From positions 100,030,411 to 100,094,410 of the forward strand of contig CAMTDV010000030.1 in assembly GCA_947069175.1 (NCBI GenBank): a DNA stretch of 64,000 bases, read 5' to 3'. The notes under the pieces are model-generated. The model was not told the origin of the DNA. It searched no databases and was given only the letters and a program-made list of their open reading frames with translations. Shown here one piece after another: positions 22,840 to 34,074 of this stretch. Every line of letters begins with the position of its first letter. Within the stretch, counting starts at the first letter, position 1. The translations under genes and the position numbers were made by a program. This DNA comes from Scalesia atractyloides. Its lineage: Eukaryota > Streptophyta > Magnoliopsida > Asterales > Asteraceae.

Positions 22840-23800
22840 TGATGTATTTTATAATAACCATGTACTTTAACACCAAAATGACTTGTTTTGACACAATCTG
22901 GGTTTGTGTAACCATAATGAACTTAATAACACATTTTGACCCCACTAAAACCCATAAGTAATATTCACTTCAATAGCAAGATGACATGTTACAATTTATT
23001 AACTCACTAACACATAAAAAGTCCCAATGTACTTTTTTTTAACTTTAACTTTCATTCAAAAAATCGAAGCAGTCCTCAAACCGAGAACCTTCGAAAAAAA
23101 AACTCAACTTAAAATGTATATAGGAGAAACAACCCAATCTTTCCACAAGATGTTTTTAAATCTGGACCTATGTTTTTAAATCAATGTACTAATCATCATA
23201 CATGTGCAAATTTAATTAACACCAAATTTACTTGTGAGTTAATATGATTTTATAACCTAAACCAAATAAGTAACACATTATAGAGCTCATTAACACCCAA
23301 TAATAGTTATTATATTGTTGTGATTTAAAACCAAAATGACATGCTATGACTAATGTGCCTTTGTGACATTTTGGTTAAATATCACAACACCAATTATAGC
23401 CAGTCCTCTACCGATCAATATACACTTGTAATATAACACCAATATGACTTATTACTATCTCATGTGCCTTTGTGTAGCCGAAACTAACTCACTAACACAA
23501 AACAAGGTCACTAAATCCCATTAGTGTGCTAATCATCACACACATGTAGTTTAATAAAAAAATTACTTGCTATGACATATGTAGCTTTGTGTAACTTAAA
23601 CCAACTTACTATCTCATACGTGTATTGATCATTATACATATGTGATTTAACATAACATGTTATGAGCGACCTTTTACGGTTATGTGTAACCTAAATCAAC
23701 GCACTAATACATGATAGGGGACCATGAAGGCCAGTTAGTATACTAATCATCATACTCGTGTCTGTGTGTAATCAAAACCAACTTAATTTGTCATCATAAG
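22840..23800. repeat. Satellite-like repeat upstream of copy B
   Basis: Irregular units of about 110-130 bp contain CACCAAAATGACTTGTTATGAC, TTTGTGTAACCTAAACCAAC and ACTAATCATCATACACATGT-type phrases. They match the array at 9230-10420 upstream of copy A, but more diverged. No coding potential. Confidence 0.65.
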
Positions 23801-23974
23801 AGTCATTGTTAATCACCAACGATATTTTTTTAAATTGATTTTTGAGAGTTTATTCCATTTTACCTACATAATTTCAATTGGTAAATCGTATGAAATATTT
23901 AGCCAATCAGGATGATCAAATGTACATTTTAATTTAACCTTTTTCGTTATATATAAATAACTCATATTAGTTAA

Positions 23975-24215
23975 GAAAACTAAGAAATACAAATGAAGGG
24001 ACCTCGTTTTGTCACGTGTTACATTTTTTGTAGACTTTGTTAGTGTAACAACCAGAGGCTGCCACGTGTTATGTAACAACTTTACTTTGACAGAAGAAAA
24101 CTGAAAGTCTGCAAAAGTTGTTACACGTGGCAGCCTTTGGTTGTTAGGTAACACAGTCTGCAAAAAGGTGTAACACGTGGCAAGATAAGGTCCATTCATT
24201 TGGGTTTCTCTGATC
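23975..24215. mobile_element. Hairpin MITE carrying four ACGTG words
   Basis: Left arm TTGTCACGTGTTACATTTTT through GAGGCTGCCACGTGTTATG is the inverted copy of the right arm, with about 85% identity over roughly 100 bp. The CACGTG/ACGTGG core (G-box-like) is present four times, two per arm. Outer limits are blurred (AAATGAAGGGACC and, inverted, AAATGAATGGACC). A 111-aa minus-strand ORF across it is an artefact. Confidence 0.65.
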
Positions 24216-25285
24216 TTGATTTATTTATGTGATTGTGGTCTCAGTTTTTTTCATTAGTGTTTCTTTTCTGTATGCATATTTTCGTTTCAATGTTAAAATG
24301 GCTTTTTTTTATTTGTGGCCCATCAAACTCTTTTGTTATAACCACAATGATCAATATATGGTAAAAGACAACTTTTGAGGTCTCATATGGAATGATGTGT
24401 ATCTATCACATTAATAGCTGGTTTTATAAAAAGAGAAGTATGGCTGTATTAGTTGTTGAATTAGCAAGATATATTTCATTATTAAGACATTCAGGTTTCA
24501 TGTAATCATGAAAGAAACTAATATTGTCATTACTTTTTAAAATACTTAAGGCAAGAAATAACTTATGCTCATAGAAGTTTTGGTGCTATTGAACTTCTAC
24601 CATTTGTTTTTTTGTTCATATTTAATTTATGGCTATTGTATGTTTGTTATCTACTTTGTAGAAGTTGGGCATTGTTTCTTAATATATCAAGTTTTCCATC
24701 TGTACATATCAATAAATAATGAATTGGAATTCGGAAGATCTATTTTTTAGAGTGTTACGCACTTATGTAAGATAATGTATTTGAGAACTTTTATTTTTGT
24801 TTGAACTTTGTGCAAATGAAAAAAAAAACATGGAAAGATTGATTTTTCATGTAAAATTTATCCCTCCCCCGATTTTCCTAAGACGGATCGCAAAGCTCGA
24901 ATATATATATACACACAAAACTTGATCCGGAACTAAAAAACCCTTTTGTTTTAAATATGTTTCAAGTAAAAAAAAACTCAAATGATTAGCAAATGATATT
25001 GATTTTACAAGTTCAAATACCGTGAAGTTCAGGTGCTCATCTCACAAGTGACAGTGAACTGATATTAAGTCTTTTTTTATTTTATTTTTTAGTTATATAG
25101 TGTCACGAGTAAAATTATTAATTCTAGATAAAAGTAGTAAACTTACGAATAAAACATTAAATATTGTATAAAAATAGTATTTAGTGTATTCTAATTTTAG
25201 TTTTTATTTTAAATGTTATATGCATTTTTTTCTTTATTTTATTATATTTTTATGTCTTATACAACTTAAATGTAATATCAAATTG
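24216..25285. other. AT-rich stretch, nothing recognised
   Basis: No supported gene or bounded element. Short ORFs such as that at 24565-24750 are hydrophobic, unconserved-looking translations of AT-rich DNA. Confidence 0.4.
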
Positions 25286-25289
25286 TGAT

Positions 25290-25630
25290 TAATGATTGCA
25301 GATACATATGACCCAACAAAGAAGTGGGAGATGTGTATTTTCCATGAGGAATGATAAACTAAAACATAAGAGAAGTCATATGGTTTCGAAGGTTATTGAA
25401 AAGGTACAAACTTACTCCCACTATTTTGACACTTGACCCGTTTTGATTGTATTTTTGTTTGGTTAGAGATGATTATTGATGCAGTTTAACAAGTCAGTGG
25501 AATATATGTGGACACTGCTAATCATGGTAATGCGGAAGACATGGTTAAAAGAAATAAAATTGGTGAGCCTATTCTCAAAGATAGTGAGGTTTAGATCCTA
25601 GCATCACACACTCTTCAGCCGCTGCATGTT
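25290..25630 (+). pseudogene. Exon-like gene fragments at the left duplication edge
   Basis: After a TTGCAG acceptor at about 25300 a short frame begins (TYDPTKKWEM), and after a GATGCAG at 25483 another reads VSGIYVDTANHGNAEDM and NKIGEPILKDSEV up to a stop. Both look like host exons with disrupted continuity. The second is cut by the 4.4-kb duplication boundary (25518), so the downstream unit at 29923 contains only its right part. I do not recognise the parent gene. Confidence 0.3.
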
Positions 25631-26169
25631 TTACTATTACTTTTTGTTGATTTTATCATTTCCTTTTTTTTTAAATTTAGATATGGTAAATTACATTTTC
25701 ATTTGTCTGTAACATGTAAAAACTTATGACAATTGTCTCTAAGGGGGTAGGGGTGGTCATCACCCATCACTCATCACTCACTCACAACTTCCAATCAAGT
25801 TCCGCCATGTCATCAACCATTATTTCATCACTCACAACTTTTTTTAGTGGAAATGACCATCACTCACAACACCCAACAATAACCTCTCACATCCCCTCAC
25901 AACCTTACATTCTTCACGTGTTGAAAATTTGATGCGTGAAACAAGTTCATCACTTGCGAAAGGTGTTCCACCCCGGGTGGCCTAAGCTTCCATAGTTACA
26001 TCATTGTTTTCTTACTGTTTGGTCCCTCCATTAAATGCATGTAGGATAGCATTATTAATATTTAGGGGTGACAACATCACATGCTATTGATTATTATTGT
26101 TATTGAATATTTTATGCTCTATAGTATGTAGAGTTGTAGCTGATGTTTGCTTCTTTTATTTTAGTGTTA

Positions 26170-26275
26170 TTAAATGTGAAGAATCATGAATTGATTGCCA
26201 ATGGAGATGAAAGATGCCGTATCATTGTGATGAATTATATGATATATTTGAAGAAGATCGAGTTCAAGGTAATAG
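26170..26275 (+). pseudogene. Unrecognised exon-like fragment in unit 1
   Basis: Between a TTTTAG acceptor and an AAG|GTAATAG donor there is an open frame (LLNVKNHELIANGDERCRII and onward). It looks like a captured exon but I cannot name its source. The same sequence is at about 30575-30680 in unit 2. Confidence 0.3.
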
Positions 26276-26378
26276 AGCTAAACTTAGTTACTTTATACTT
26301 TATAGATTTGTAATCTTTTTTATTTTTTTGGTATTTTTATATATTTTTAAATGATATATTTGAGACTAAGTTTTGAAG

Positions 26379-26619
26379 GCTAAAGAGAGCTCTATTGCTG
26401 GCTTGAAGAGAGGTTTCGATGCTTTGAACAACTATCTAGTATCACACACATTCTTGGTCGGTGATGGTGTCACATTGGCTGAAGAAGAAGAAGAAGAGGC
26501 ACCGAAGCCTAAGCCGAAGAACCCTCTTGATTTATTATCTCCGAGTAAGATAGTTTTGAATGACCGAAAGAGGCTTTACTCTAACTCACAGTCTAAATTC
26601 TGTGATGTTGCAATCAAAG
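26379..26619 (+). pseudogene. eEF1B-gamma gene fragment (unit 1)
   Basis: The frame from AKESSIAGLKRGFDAL through FLVGDGVTLA matches the end of the glutathione-transferase-like domain of elongation factor 1B gamma. It passes directly into an acidic run and APKPKPKNPLDLL, the linker before the C-terminal EF1G domain, then RLYSNSQSKFCDVAIKG. The intervening part of the normal protein is missing, Trp of the DDWKRLYSN-type motif is Arg here, and the frame runs into an AAAG|GTATAT donor. Retention of a splice site argues for capture of genomic DNA rather than a processed copy. No start, no EF1G domain: non-functional. Confidence 0.72.
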
Positions 26620-27141
26620 GTATATATTTATAGAAAAGGGTGCTAAAATGTATGTTGTTTTTGGGTGGAAGCTTCACTTGTGAAGCTTACTATATGATAC
26701 AGCCGCATCAACAAGGTACCAAGCATTACATCCATTGTACACTACTTTATATATAACTGGTAATGCTACAGGGCTCGGTACCAACCGGTATCGAAAATCC
26801 CCAAAAGTGGGTACCCGTACCGATACCGAATATACCTGATAGAGTACGGTTCGGTACCGGTATTTGAGGGTAAAAACGATACTGAACATAGAGGTTAATA
26901 TGTCAATATCTTTGTAGGATTTTGATTTAATTATATATATATTTAAAGACTATCCTCATACCTTTTGGTTGGTTCTATTTTAGAAGGGACTCGATTTACT
27001 CAAGGAAATGTTTTGGCAACTCGAAGAATATGCAACTTCAAAGAGACTCGACTATTAAATTGTTTTCCAATTTATGTAACATGGCACTTTATTTGTATTT
27101 TATTTTGTTTATACACTTATATTATCTAATTAGTTTTGTCC

Positions 27142-27173
27142 AACCCGGTAAGTAATCCCGGGTGATAACCTAG
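27142..27173 (+). mobile_element. Helitron 3' terminus (unit 1)
   Basis: ACCCGG (27143-27148) pairs with CCGGGT (27158-27163) across a 9-base loop; six bases later comes CTAG followed by T. This hairpin plus CTRR at an A|T-type junction is the standard plant Helitron 3' end. The upstream host-gene fragments (eEF1B-gamma and others) on the same strand are consistent with Helitron gene capture. The TC 5' end was not located. Confidence 0.62.
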
Positions 27174-27569
27174 TATATATATATAAGAAGAAAACTCACT
27201 TGAGTTGAAAAAACTCAAGAAAACCCTATGTAACATTTTGATTTTTTTCTCTAAAAAAAGGGAACGTAACATACATATATTTGAACATTTTATAAAAAAA
27301 TGTAAAAAGCGCCGACTATTTTTTTTAAATGTTTAAATTCTGTATGTTACATTTTATTTGTACTAGCATGGAATTTTTAACATTTAAAAAAAAACTACTC
27401 GGCGCTTATATTTTATAAAAATTTTCAAATATATGTACAGGGCCGGCCTGAAGGGTGTGCCGGATGGGCAACGGCTCATGGCCCAAACCCATCAGGGGCC
27501 CTTTTTTTGTATTAGTTTTACATTGTAAAGTTAGAATATATACGTAATAAATCAGAAAAATATCATCCT

Positions 27570-27640
27570 AAAGCATTGGTTTGGTGGTTTCAAAGTCACT
27601 ATAATAATAAGAAGACACGGGTTCCAATCCCGGCGTCCTC
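27570..27640 (+). mobile_element. tRNA-like SINE segment interrupted by a hAT insertion
   Basis: GCATTGGTTTGGTGG is box A-like and GGGTTCCAATCCCGG is box B-like. The hAT element starts within the following GGCGTCCT. No acceptor stem pairs, so this is not a tRNA gene. Confidence 0.4.
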
Positions 27641-28435
27641 AGTGGCGGATCCAGGAATTTTTTCCAAGGGGTTCCCTTTTTTAAATGTTCCGATTTCATA
27701 TGTCCGAACATAAAAAAAATCGGGTTGGGCCAACGGTTCGGGTCGGGTCAACGGTTCGGGTCGGTAAGGTTCATCACCTAACAAAAATACAATACAATGA
27801 AAAAAGAACATTGTCATGATAAATTTTAAAAAAACACGTAATATAAATAAGATGAGTTGGAGCCTGGAGTTGTAGAAAGTAGTTATGACTTGTGACTTGA
27901 ATGACGAATGAATAAAGGTGTTGAGACGCCAGTTAGATAATTTGTGATGTTTGTGAATCTCTGATTCATGTGTTCAATTCATTCAGCTTTCACTTGATGC
28001 TTGAATTAGGTTGACATGTACTAAACTAGGTTTAGTGTTTAATATTTATGTATACTTAGATAGTTTGATGAGCAAAATATACATTATGGATGTGAGATTC
28101 TTTTGGTGGTGTTGTGGTGATTGTTAATTACTAAATGATGTCTAAAGTTACCTCTAAGAAAAGTATTCAATCTCTGATCTATTGACATGGTTACCAAGGG
28201 GGTAATGTTTCAACGCAAAAAAAAGCTAAAAAGCTCCCCCTGCCGGGAGACGAACTCGGAACCTCAACAACAAATACAAACTGCTTTACCATTATGCCAT
28301 AACGCCCATTTGTTAACGGGTTTCTTTACAAAAATTTTAAAGGTTCCTTCAGTATTTTCTTTATGACTTTATACTATAAATTACAAACCGAACGGGTTCC
28401 TGGGAACCTCCTCAGTGGCTCTAGATCCGCCCCTG
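27640..28435. mobile_element. Non-autonomous hAT element, 796 bp (unit 1)
   Basis: Ends CAGTGGCGGATCCAGGAAT and TGGCTCTAGATCCGCCCCTG are inverted. The flanking 8-mers are GGCGTCCT (27632-27639) and GGCATCCT (28436-28443), one mismatch, and the unit 2 copy shows the right one as GGCGTCCT. This confirms an 8-bp hAT target duplication. Coding sequence for a transposase is absent. A tRNA-like segment lies inside at 28225-28312. Confidence 0.85.
28225..28312 (-). mobile_element. tRNA-derived segment within the hAT element
   Basis: On the minus strand GCGTTATGGCATAATGGTAA (box A-like) and GGTTCCGAGTTCGTCTCCC (box B-like) have SINE-type spacing. It may be a SINE that inserted into, or was picked up by, the hAT element. 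Present also at about 32625-32712. Confidence 0.5.
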
Positions 28436-29119
28436 GGCATCCTTAGTTTTGTTTCTCTTTTTGTTTCTTATCAGTTTATTGAATGCAAATGACATTAATT
28501 GCCAAATTTTATTAAGTTACATTAAATGATTGGTGTTGATTCAAATGACATTAATTTAATTCTTTTTTATATATTTTCTTTTTAAAAGTTTATATTTAAA
28601 GAGCCCGTATTTTCTGTTCGCATAGAGCCTAAAGATTTTCAAACATTTTCGAAGACCGCCCTATATATGTATGTTACATTCCCTATTTTTTTTTTGAAAA
28701 AAAATGTTACATATGGTTTTTACAAGGGTTTCTTGAGAGTCTCAACTCAAGTGGATTTTCATTTTATCCTTCCCCGTATATATATATATAATTTGAACCA
28801 CATGTCACACTACCACAACCATCATCGTTACCATCACACCATCATTTGCTCTCTATAGGCCTTTCTTTTCTCACATCGTTATCACTCACCATTACACTAC
28901 CCTTTTCTCCCCCACTCACATGCACCATTGTCAACTACCATCGCTTCAAAGTATCAACACTGTCCACTGTCTCTTTCAGCACCGAGTATTAGCACTCTCT
29001 AATGTTACTATTTAATCCCCAATAATCAAACACCACCACACCACCGCCTCAAGTACCATTTTGATGACTACATTGTGAAAATTTGAATTTTTAGTGTTTA
29101 TTGAATTAATTTCCTTATA

Positions 29120-29405
29120 TTGGTTTCGTATAATAGTATTAAGACAATTTGAGTCTGTACATTTTGGTGTTATGTGATGTTTCTCATAGATTGTTTGTAC
29201 TCTAATTGTGTTTTTATTTTTATGAGACATTTAGTTATACATGTAACCTATTTTTGATGAACACATTATGACAAATTGAATTAATAGTAGTTTATAAGTT
29301 GGTGTTATGGAACACCATTCGAGTCTATACATGGTGGTGTTATGATGTTTCTCATGGATTGTCTTTACTCTAGTTGTGCATTTATTGATTTTGTCAGACA
29401 TTTTG
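29120..29405. repeat. Diverged direct duplication, units of about 180 bp
   Basis: GAGTCTGTACATTTTGGTG, GATGTTTCTCATAGATTG and GAGACATTT (29152-29232) return as GAGTCTATACATGGTGGTG, GATGTTTCTCATGGATTG and CAGACATTT (29312-29404). Older than the 4.4-kb duplication because both units carry it. Confidence 0.65.
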
Positions 29406-29460
29406 TTATGTATGTATTTTAAGAGACATTTGTATGACCTAATTGCCCCTCGCCTAACAT

Positions 29461-29673
29461 TTGTGTGAATATTTGTTGCTGAAGTTTGAGAATATGGACA
29501 TGTTTAACCTAAATGACCATATTTTAATTATATTACAGAAAATGTTAGCACACGACCAAGCTAAGAGCGACATGGGTAACAACGAGGATAAGGACCCACA
29601 CAAAGAAGCCTGTGGTGGAGTCGTCCTCTGCTCAAAGTGCGATTATTCAAAAGATGTAGTATTCTTTATATGA
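29461..29673 (+). other. Open frame of 70 codons, unrecognised (unit 1)
   Basis: After a TTACAG acceptor the sequence reads KMLAHDQAKSDMGNN and DKDPHKEACGGVVLC with normal codon composition, then stops. It resembles a captured exon. It is identical in unit 2 (33862-34074), but given how young the duplication is, this does not prove constraint. Confidence 0.3.
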
Positions 29674-30783
29674 ATACATCTTGTTTAATGTGAGTGTGCT
29701 GCAATTCGTAGAAACACATCAGTAATACTATTTTGAAGATTACTGATTCTTTAGTATTAGTACGCTACCACTCTTCGACAAAGTGATAAGGATACTTGTT
29801 AGTAAAACACATGTATAGCATATGCATTGTATTATATAAACATACATTTACAAGTGCGATCTACAAGACTCTTCGTTGATCGGATGTGGTGGCCGGTGGA
29901 ATTAGTGAATGGGTACCATGTGCTAATCATGGTAATGCGGAAGACATGGTTAAAAGAAATAAAATTGGTGAGCCTATTCTCAAAGATAGTGAGGTTTAGA
30001 TCCTAGCATCACACACTCTTCAGCCGCTGCATGTTTTACTATTACTTTTTGTTGATTTTATCATTTCCTTTTTTTTTAAATTTAGATATGGTAAATTACA
30101 TTTTCATTTGTCTGTAACATGTAAAAACTTATGACAATTGTCTCTAAGGGGGTAGGGGTGGTCATCACCCATCACTCATCACTCACTCACAACTTCCAAT
30201 CAAGTTCCGCCATGTCATCAACCATTATTTCATCACTCACAACTTTTTTTAGTGGAAATGACCATCACTCACAACACCCAACAATAACCTCTCACATCCC
30301 CTCACAACCTTACATTCTTCACGTGTTGAAAATTTGATGCGTGAAACAAGTTCATCACTTGCGAAAGGTGTTCCACCCCGGGTGGCCTAAGCTTCCATAG
30401 TTACATCATTGTTTTCTTACTGTTTGGTCCCTCCATTAAATGCATGTAGGATAGCATTATTAATATTTAGGGGTGACAACATCACATGCTATTGATTATT
30501 ATTGTTATTGAATATTTTATGCTCTATAGTATGTAGAGTTGTAGCTGATGTTTGCTTCTTTTATTTTAGTGTTATTAAATGTGAAGAATCATGAATTGAT
30601 TGCCAATGGAGATGAAAGATGCCGTATCATTGTGATGAATTATATGATATATTTGAAGAAGATCGAGTTCAAGGTAATAGAGCTAAACTTAGTTACTTTA
30701 TACTTTATAGATTTGTAATCTTTTTTATTTTTTTGGTATTTTTATATATTTTTAAATGATATATTTGAGACTAAGTTTTGAAG

Positions 30784-31024
30784 GCTAAAGAGAGCTCTAT
30801 TGCTGGCTTGAAGAGAGGTTTCGATGCTTTGAACAACTATCTAGTATCACACACATTCTTGGTCGGTGATGGTGTCACATTGGCTGAAGAAGAAGAAGAA
30901 GAGGCACCGAAGCCTAAGCCGAAGAACCCTCTTGATTTATTATCTCCGAGTAAGATAGTTTTGAATGACCGAAAGAGGCTTTACTCTAACTCACAGTCTA
31001 AATTCTGTGATGTTGCAATCAAAG
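30784..31024 (+). pseudogene. eEF1B-gamma gene fragment (unit 2)
   Basis: Same frame, same internal deletion and same AAAG|GTATAT junction as at 26379-26619, with no protein-level difference over the 86-codon open frame. It was copied with the rest of the 4.4-kb unit. Confidence 0.72.
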
Positions 31025-31560
31025 GTATATATTTATAGAAAAGGGTGCTAAAATGTATGTTGTTTTTGGGTGGAAGCTTCACTTGGTGAAGCTTACTATA
31101 TGATACAGCCGCATCAACAAGGTACCAAGCATTACATCCATTGTACACTACTTTATATATAACTGGTAATGCTATAAGCATTATCAGGGATGAGCTCGGT
31201 ACCAACCGGTATCGAAAATCCCCAACAGTGGGTACCCGTACCGATACCGAATATACCTGATAGAGTACGGTTCGGTACCGGTATTTGAGGGTAAAAACGA
31301 TACTGAACATAGAGGTTAATATGTCAATATCTTTGTAGGATTTTGATTTAATTATATATATTTAAAGACTATCCTCATACCTTTTGGTTGGTTCTATTTT
31401 AGAAGGGACTCGATTTACTCAAGGAAATGTTTTGGCAACTCGAAGAATATGCAACTTCAAAGAGACTCGACTATTAAATTGTTTTCCAATTTATGTAACA
31501 TGGCACTTTATTTGTATTTTATTTTGTTTATACACTTATATTATCTAATTAGTTTTGTCC

Positions 31561-31592
31561 AACCCGGTAAGTAATCCCGGGTGATAACCTAG
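31561..31592 (+). mobile_element. Helitron 3' terminus (unit 2)
   Basis: Identical hairpin (ACCCGG..CCGGGT) and CTAG-T as at 27142-27173. Confidence 0.62.
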
Positions 31593-31595
31593 TAT

Positions 31596-33195
31596 ATATA
31601 TATAAGAAGAAAACTCACTTGAGTTGAAAAAACTCAAAAAAACCCTATGTAACATTTTGATTTTTTTTCTCTAAAAAAAGGGAATGTAACATACATATAT
31701 TTGGACATTTTATAAAAAAATGTAAAAAGGCCGACTATTTTTTTTAAATGTTTAAATTCTGTATGTTACATTTTATTTGTACTAGCATGGAATTTTTAAC
31801 ATTTAAAAAAAAACTACTCGGCGCTTATATTTTATAAAAATTTTCAAATATATGTACAAGGCCGGCCTGAAGGGTGTGCCGGATGGGCAACAGCTCATGG
31901 CCCAAACCCATCAGGGGCCCTTTTTTTGTATTAGTTTTACATTGTAAAGTTAGAATATATACGTAATAAATCAGAAAAATATCATCCTAAAGCATTGGTT
32001 TGGTGGTTTCAAAGTCACTATAATAATAAGAAGACACGGGTTCCAATCCCGGTGTCCTCAGTGGCGGATCCAGGAATTTTTTCCAAGGGGTTCCCTTTTT
32101 AAATGTTCCGATTTCATATGTCCGAACATAAAAAAAATCGGTCAGGTCAACGGTTCGGGTCGGGTAAGGTTCATCACATAACAAAAATACAATACAATGA
32201 AAAAAGAACATTGTCATGATAAATTTAAAAAAACACGTAATATAAATAAGATGAGTTGGAGCCTGGAGTTGTAGAAAGTAGTTATGACTTGTGACTTGAA
32301 TGACGAATGAATAAAGGTGTTGAGACGCCAGTTAGATAATTTGTGATGTTTGTGAATCTCTGATTCATGTGTTCAATTCATTCGGCTTTCACTTGATGCT
32401 TGAATTAGATTGACATGTACTAAACTAGGTTTAGTGTTTAATATTTATGTATACTTAGATAGTTTGATGAGCAAAATATGCATTATGGATGTGAGATTTT
32501 TTTGGTGGTGCTGTGGTGATTGTTAATTACTAAATGATGTCTAAAGTAACCTCTAAGAAAAGTATTCAATCTCTGATCTATTGACATGGTTACCAAGGGG
32601 GTAATGTTTCAACGCAAAAAAAAGCTAAAAAGCTCCCCCTTGCCGGGAGACGAACTCGGAACCTCAACAACAAATACAAACTGCTTTACCATTATGCCAT
32701 AACGCCCATTTGTTAACAGGTTTCTTTACAAAAATTTTAAAGGTTCCTTCAGTATTTTCTTTATGACTTTATACTATAAATTACAAACCGAACGGGTTCC
32801 TGGGAACCTCCTCAGTGGCTCTAGATCCGCCCCTGGGCGTCCTTAGTTTTGTTTCTCTTTTTGTTTCTTATCTGTTTATTGAATGCAAATGACATTAATT
32901 GCCAAATTTTATCAAGTTACATTAAATGATTGGTGTTGATTCAAATGACATTAATTTAATTCTTTTTTATATATTTTCTTTTTAAAAGTTTATATTTAAA
33001 GAGCCCGTATTTTCTGTTCGCATAGGGCCTAAAGATTTTCAAACATTTTCGAAGACGGCCCAATATATGTATGTTACATTCCCTATTTTTTTTTTTTTTT
33101 TGAAAAAAATGTTACATATGGTTTTTACAAGGGTTTCTTGAGAGTCTCAACTCAAGTGGGTTTTCATTTTATCTTTCCCCGTATATATATAATTT
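31596..33195. mobile_element. Fold-back transposon (unit 2)
   Basis: Copy of 27177-28795 with the same inverted arms. The terminal TA run on the right is shorter here and the T run near 33085 is longer. It contains the nested hAT element. Confidence 0.65.
32059..32835. mobile_element. Non-autonomous hAT element (unit 2)
   Basis: Ends match 27640-28435. Flanks are GGTGTCCT (32051-32058) and GGCGTCCT (32836-32843). Comparing both units gives GGCGTCCT as the original 8-bp target duplication, with one later change in each unit. This copy is 777 bp, about 19 bp shorter. Confidence 0.85.
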
Positions 33196-33861
33196 GAACC
33201 ACATGTCGCACTACCACAACCATCGTCGTTACCATCACACCATCATTTGCTCTCTATAGGCCTTTCTTTTCTCACATCGTTATCACTCACCATTACACTA
33301 CCCTTTTCTCCCCCACTCACATGCACCATTGTCAACTACCATCGCTTCAAAGTATCAACACTGTCCACTGTCTCTTTCAGCACCGAGTATTAGCACTCTC
33401 TAATGTTACTATTTAATCCCCAATAATCAAACACCACCACACCACCGCCTCAAGTACCATTTTGATGACTACATTGTGAAAATTTGAATTTATAGTGTTT
33501 ATTGAATTAATTTCCTTATATTGGTTTCGTATAATAGTATTAAGACAATTTGAATCTGTACATTTTGGTGTTATGTGATGTTTCTCATAGATTGTTTGTA
33601 CTCTAATTGTGTTTTTATCTTTATGAGACATTTAGTTATACATGTAACCTATTTTTGATGAACACATTATGACAAATTGAATTAATAGTAGTTTATAAGT
33701 TGGTGTTATGGAACACCATTCGAGTCTATACATGGTGGTGTTATGATGTTTCTCATGGATTGTCTTTACTCTAGTTGTGCATTTATTGATTTTGTCAGAC
33801 ATTTTGTTATGTATGTATTTTGAGAGACATTTGTATGACCTAATTGCCCCTCGCCTAACAT

Positions 33862-34074
33862 TTGTGTGAATATTTGTTGCTGAAGTTTGAGAATATGGAC
33901 ATGTTTAACCTAAATGACCATATTTTAATTATATTACAGAAAATGTTAGCACACGACCAAGCTAAGAGCGACATGGGTAACAACGAGGATAAGGACCCAC
34001 ACAAAGAAGCCTGTGGTGGAGTCGTCCTCTGCTCAAAGTGCGATTATTCAAAAGATGTAGTATTCTTTATATGA
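33862..34074 (+). other. Open frame of 70 codons, unrecognised (unit 2)
   Basis: Identical translation to 29461-29673; see there. Function unknown. Confidence 0.3.

Larger units (their letters stand above)
27177..28795. mobile_element. Fold-back transposon with about 120-bp arms (unit 1)
   Basis: The left arm (AAACTCACTTGAGTTG, CTCAAGAAAACCCTATGTAA, GTAACATACATATAT) reappears inverted at 28655-28780 (CCACTTGAGTTGAGACTCTC, AAGAAACCC, GTAACATACATATA). An inner hairpin around AGCGCCGACTA/TAAGCGCCGAGTA lies at 27271-27430. Both edges sit in TATATATA, which hides the target duplication. A hAT element is nested inside. Its left edge directly abuts the Helitron end. Confidence 0.65.
25518..29922. 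repeat. 4.4-kb tandem duplication, unit 1
   Basis: Unit 1 is followed directly by unit 2 (29923-34323). Both begin CTAATCATGGTAATGCGG and end GAATGGGTACCATGTG. Offsets between matching points drift only from 4405 to 4419 and back to 4401, reflecting a handful of small indels; base substitutions are sparse. The only shared sequence at the breakpoints is a TG, which suggests end-joining or slippage rather than recombination between long repeats. All nested insertions below are present in both units. Confidence 0.95.

Noticed and set aside
23864..24199. 111-codon minus-strand ORF
   Set aside because: It crosses both arms of a hairpin MITE and has no domain or splice context.
27570..27640. Possible tRNA genes (also minus 28225-28312 and others)
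   Set aside because: Box A- and B-like words are present but no acceptor or anticodon stem can be folded; they are SINE-type remnants.
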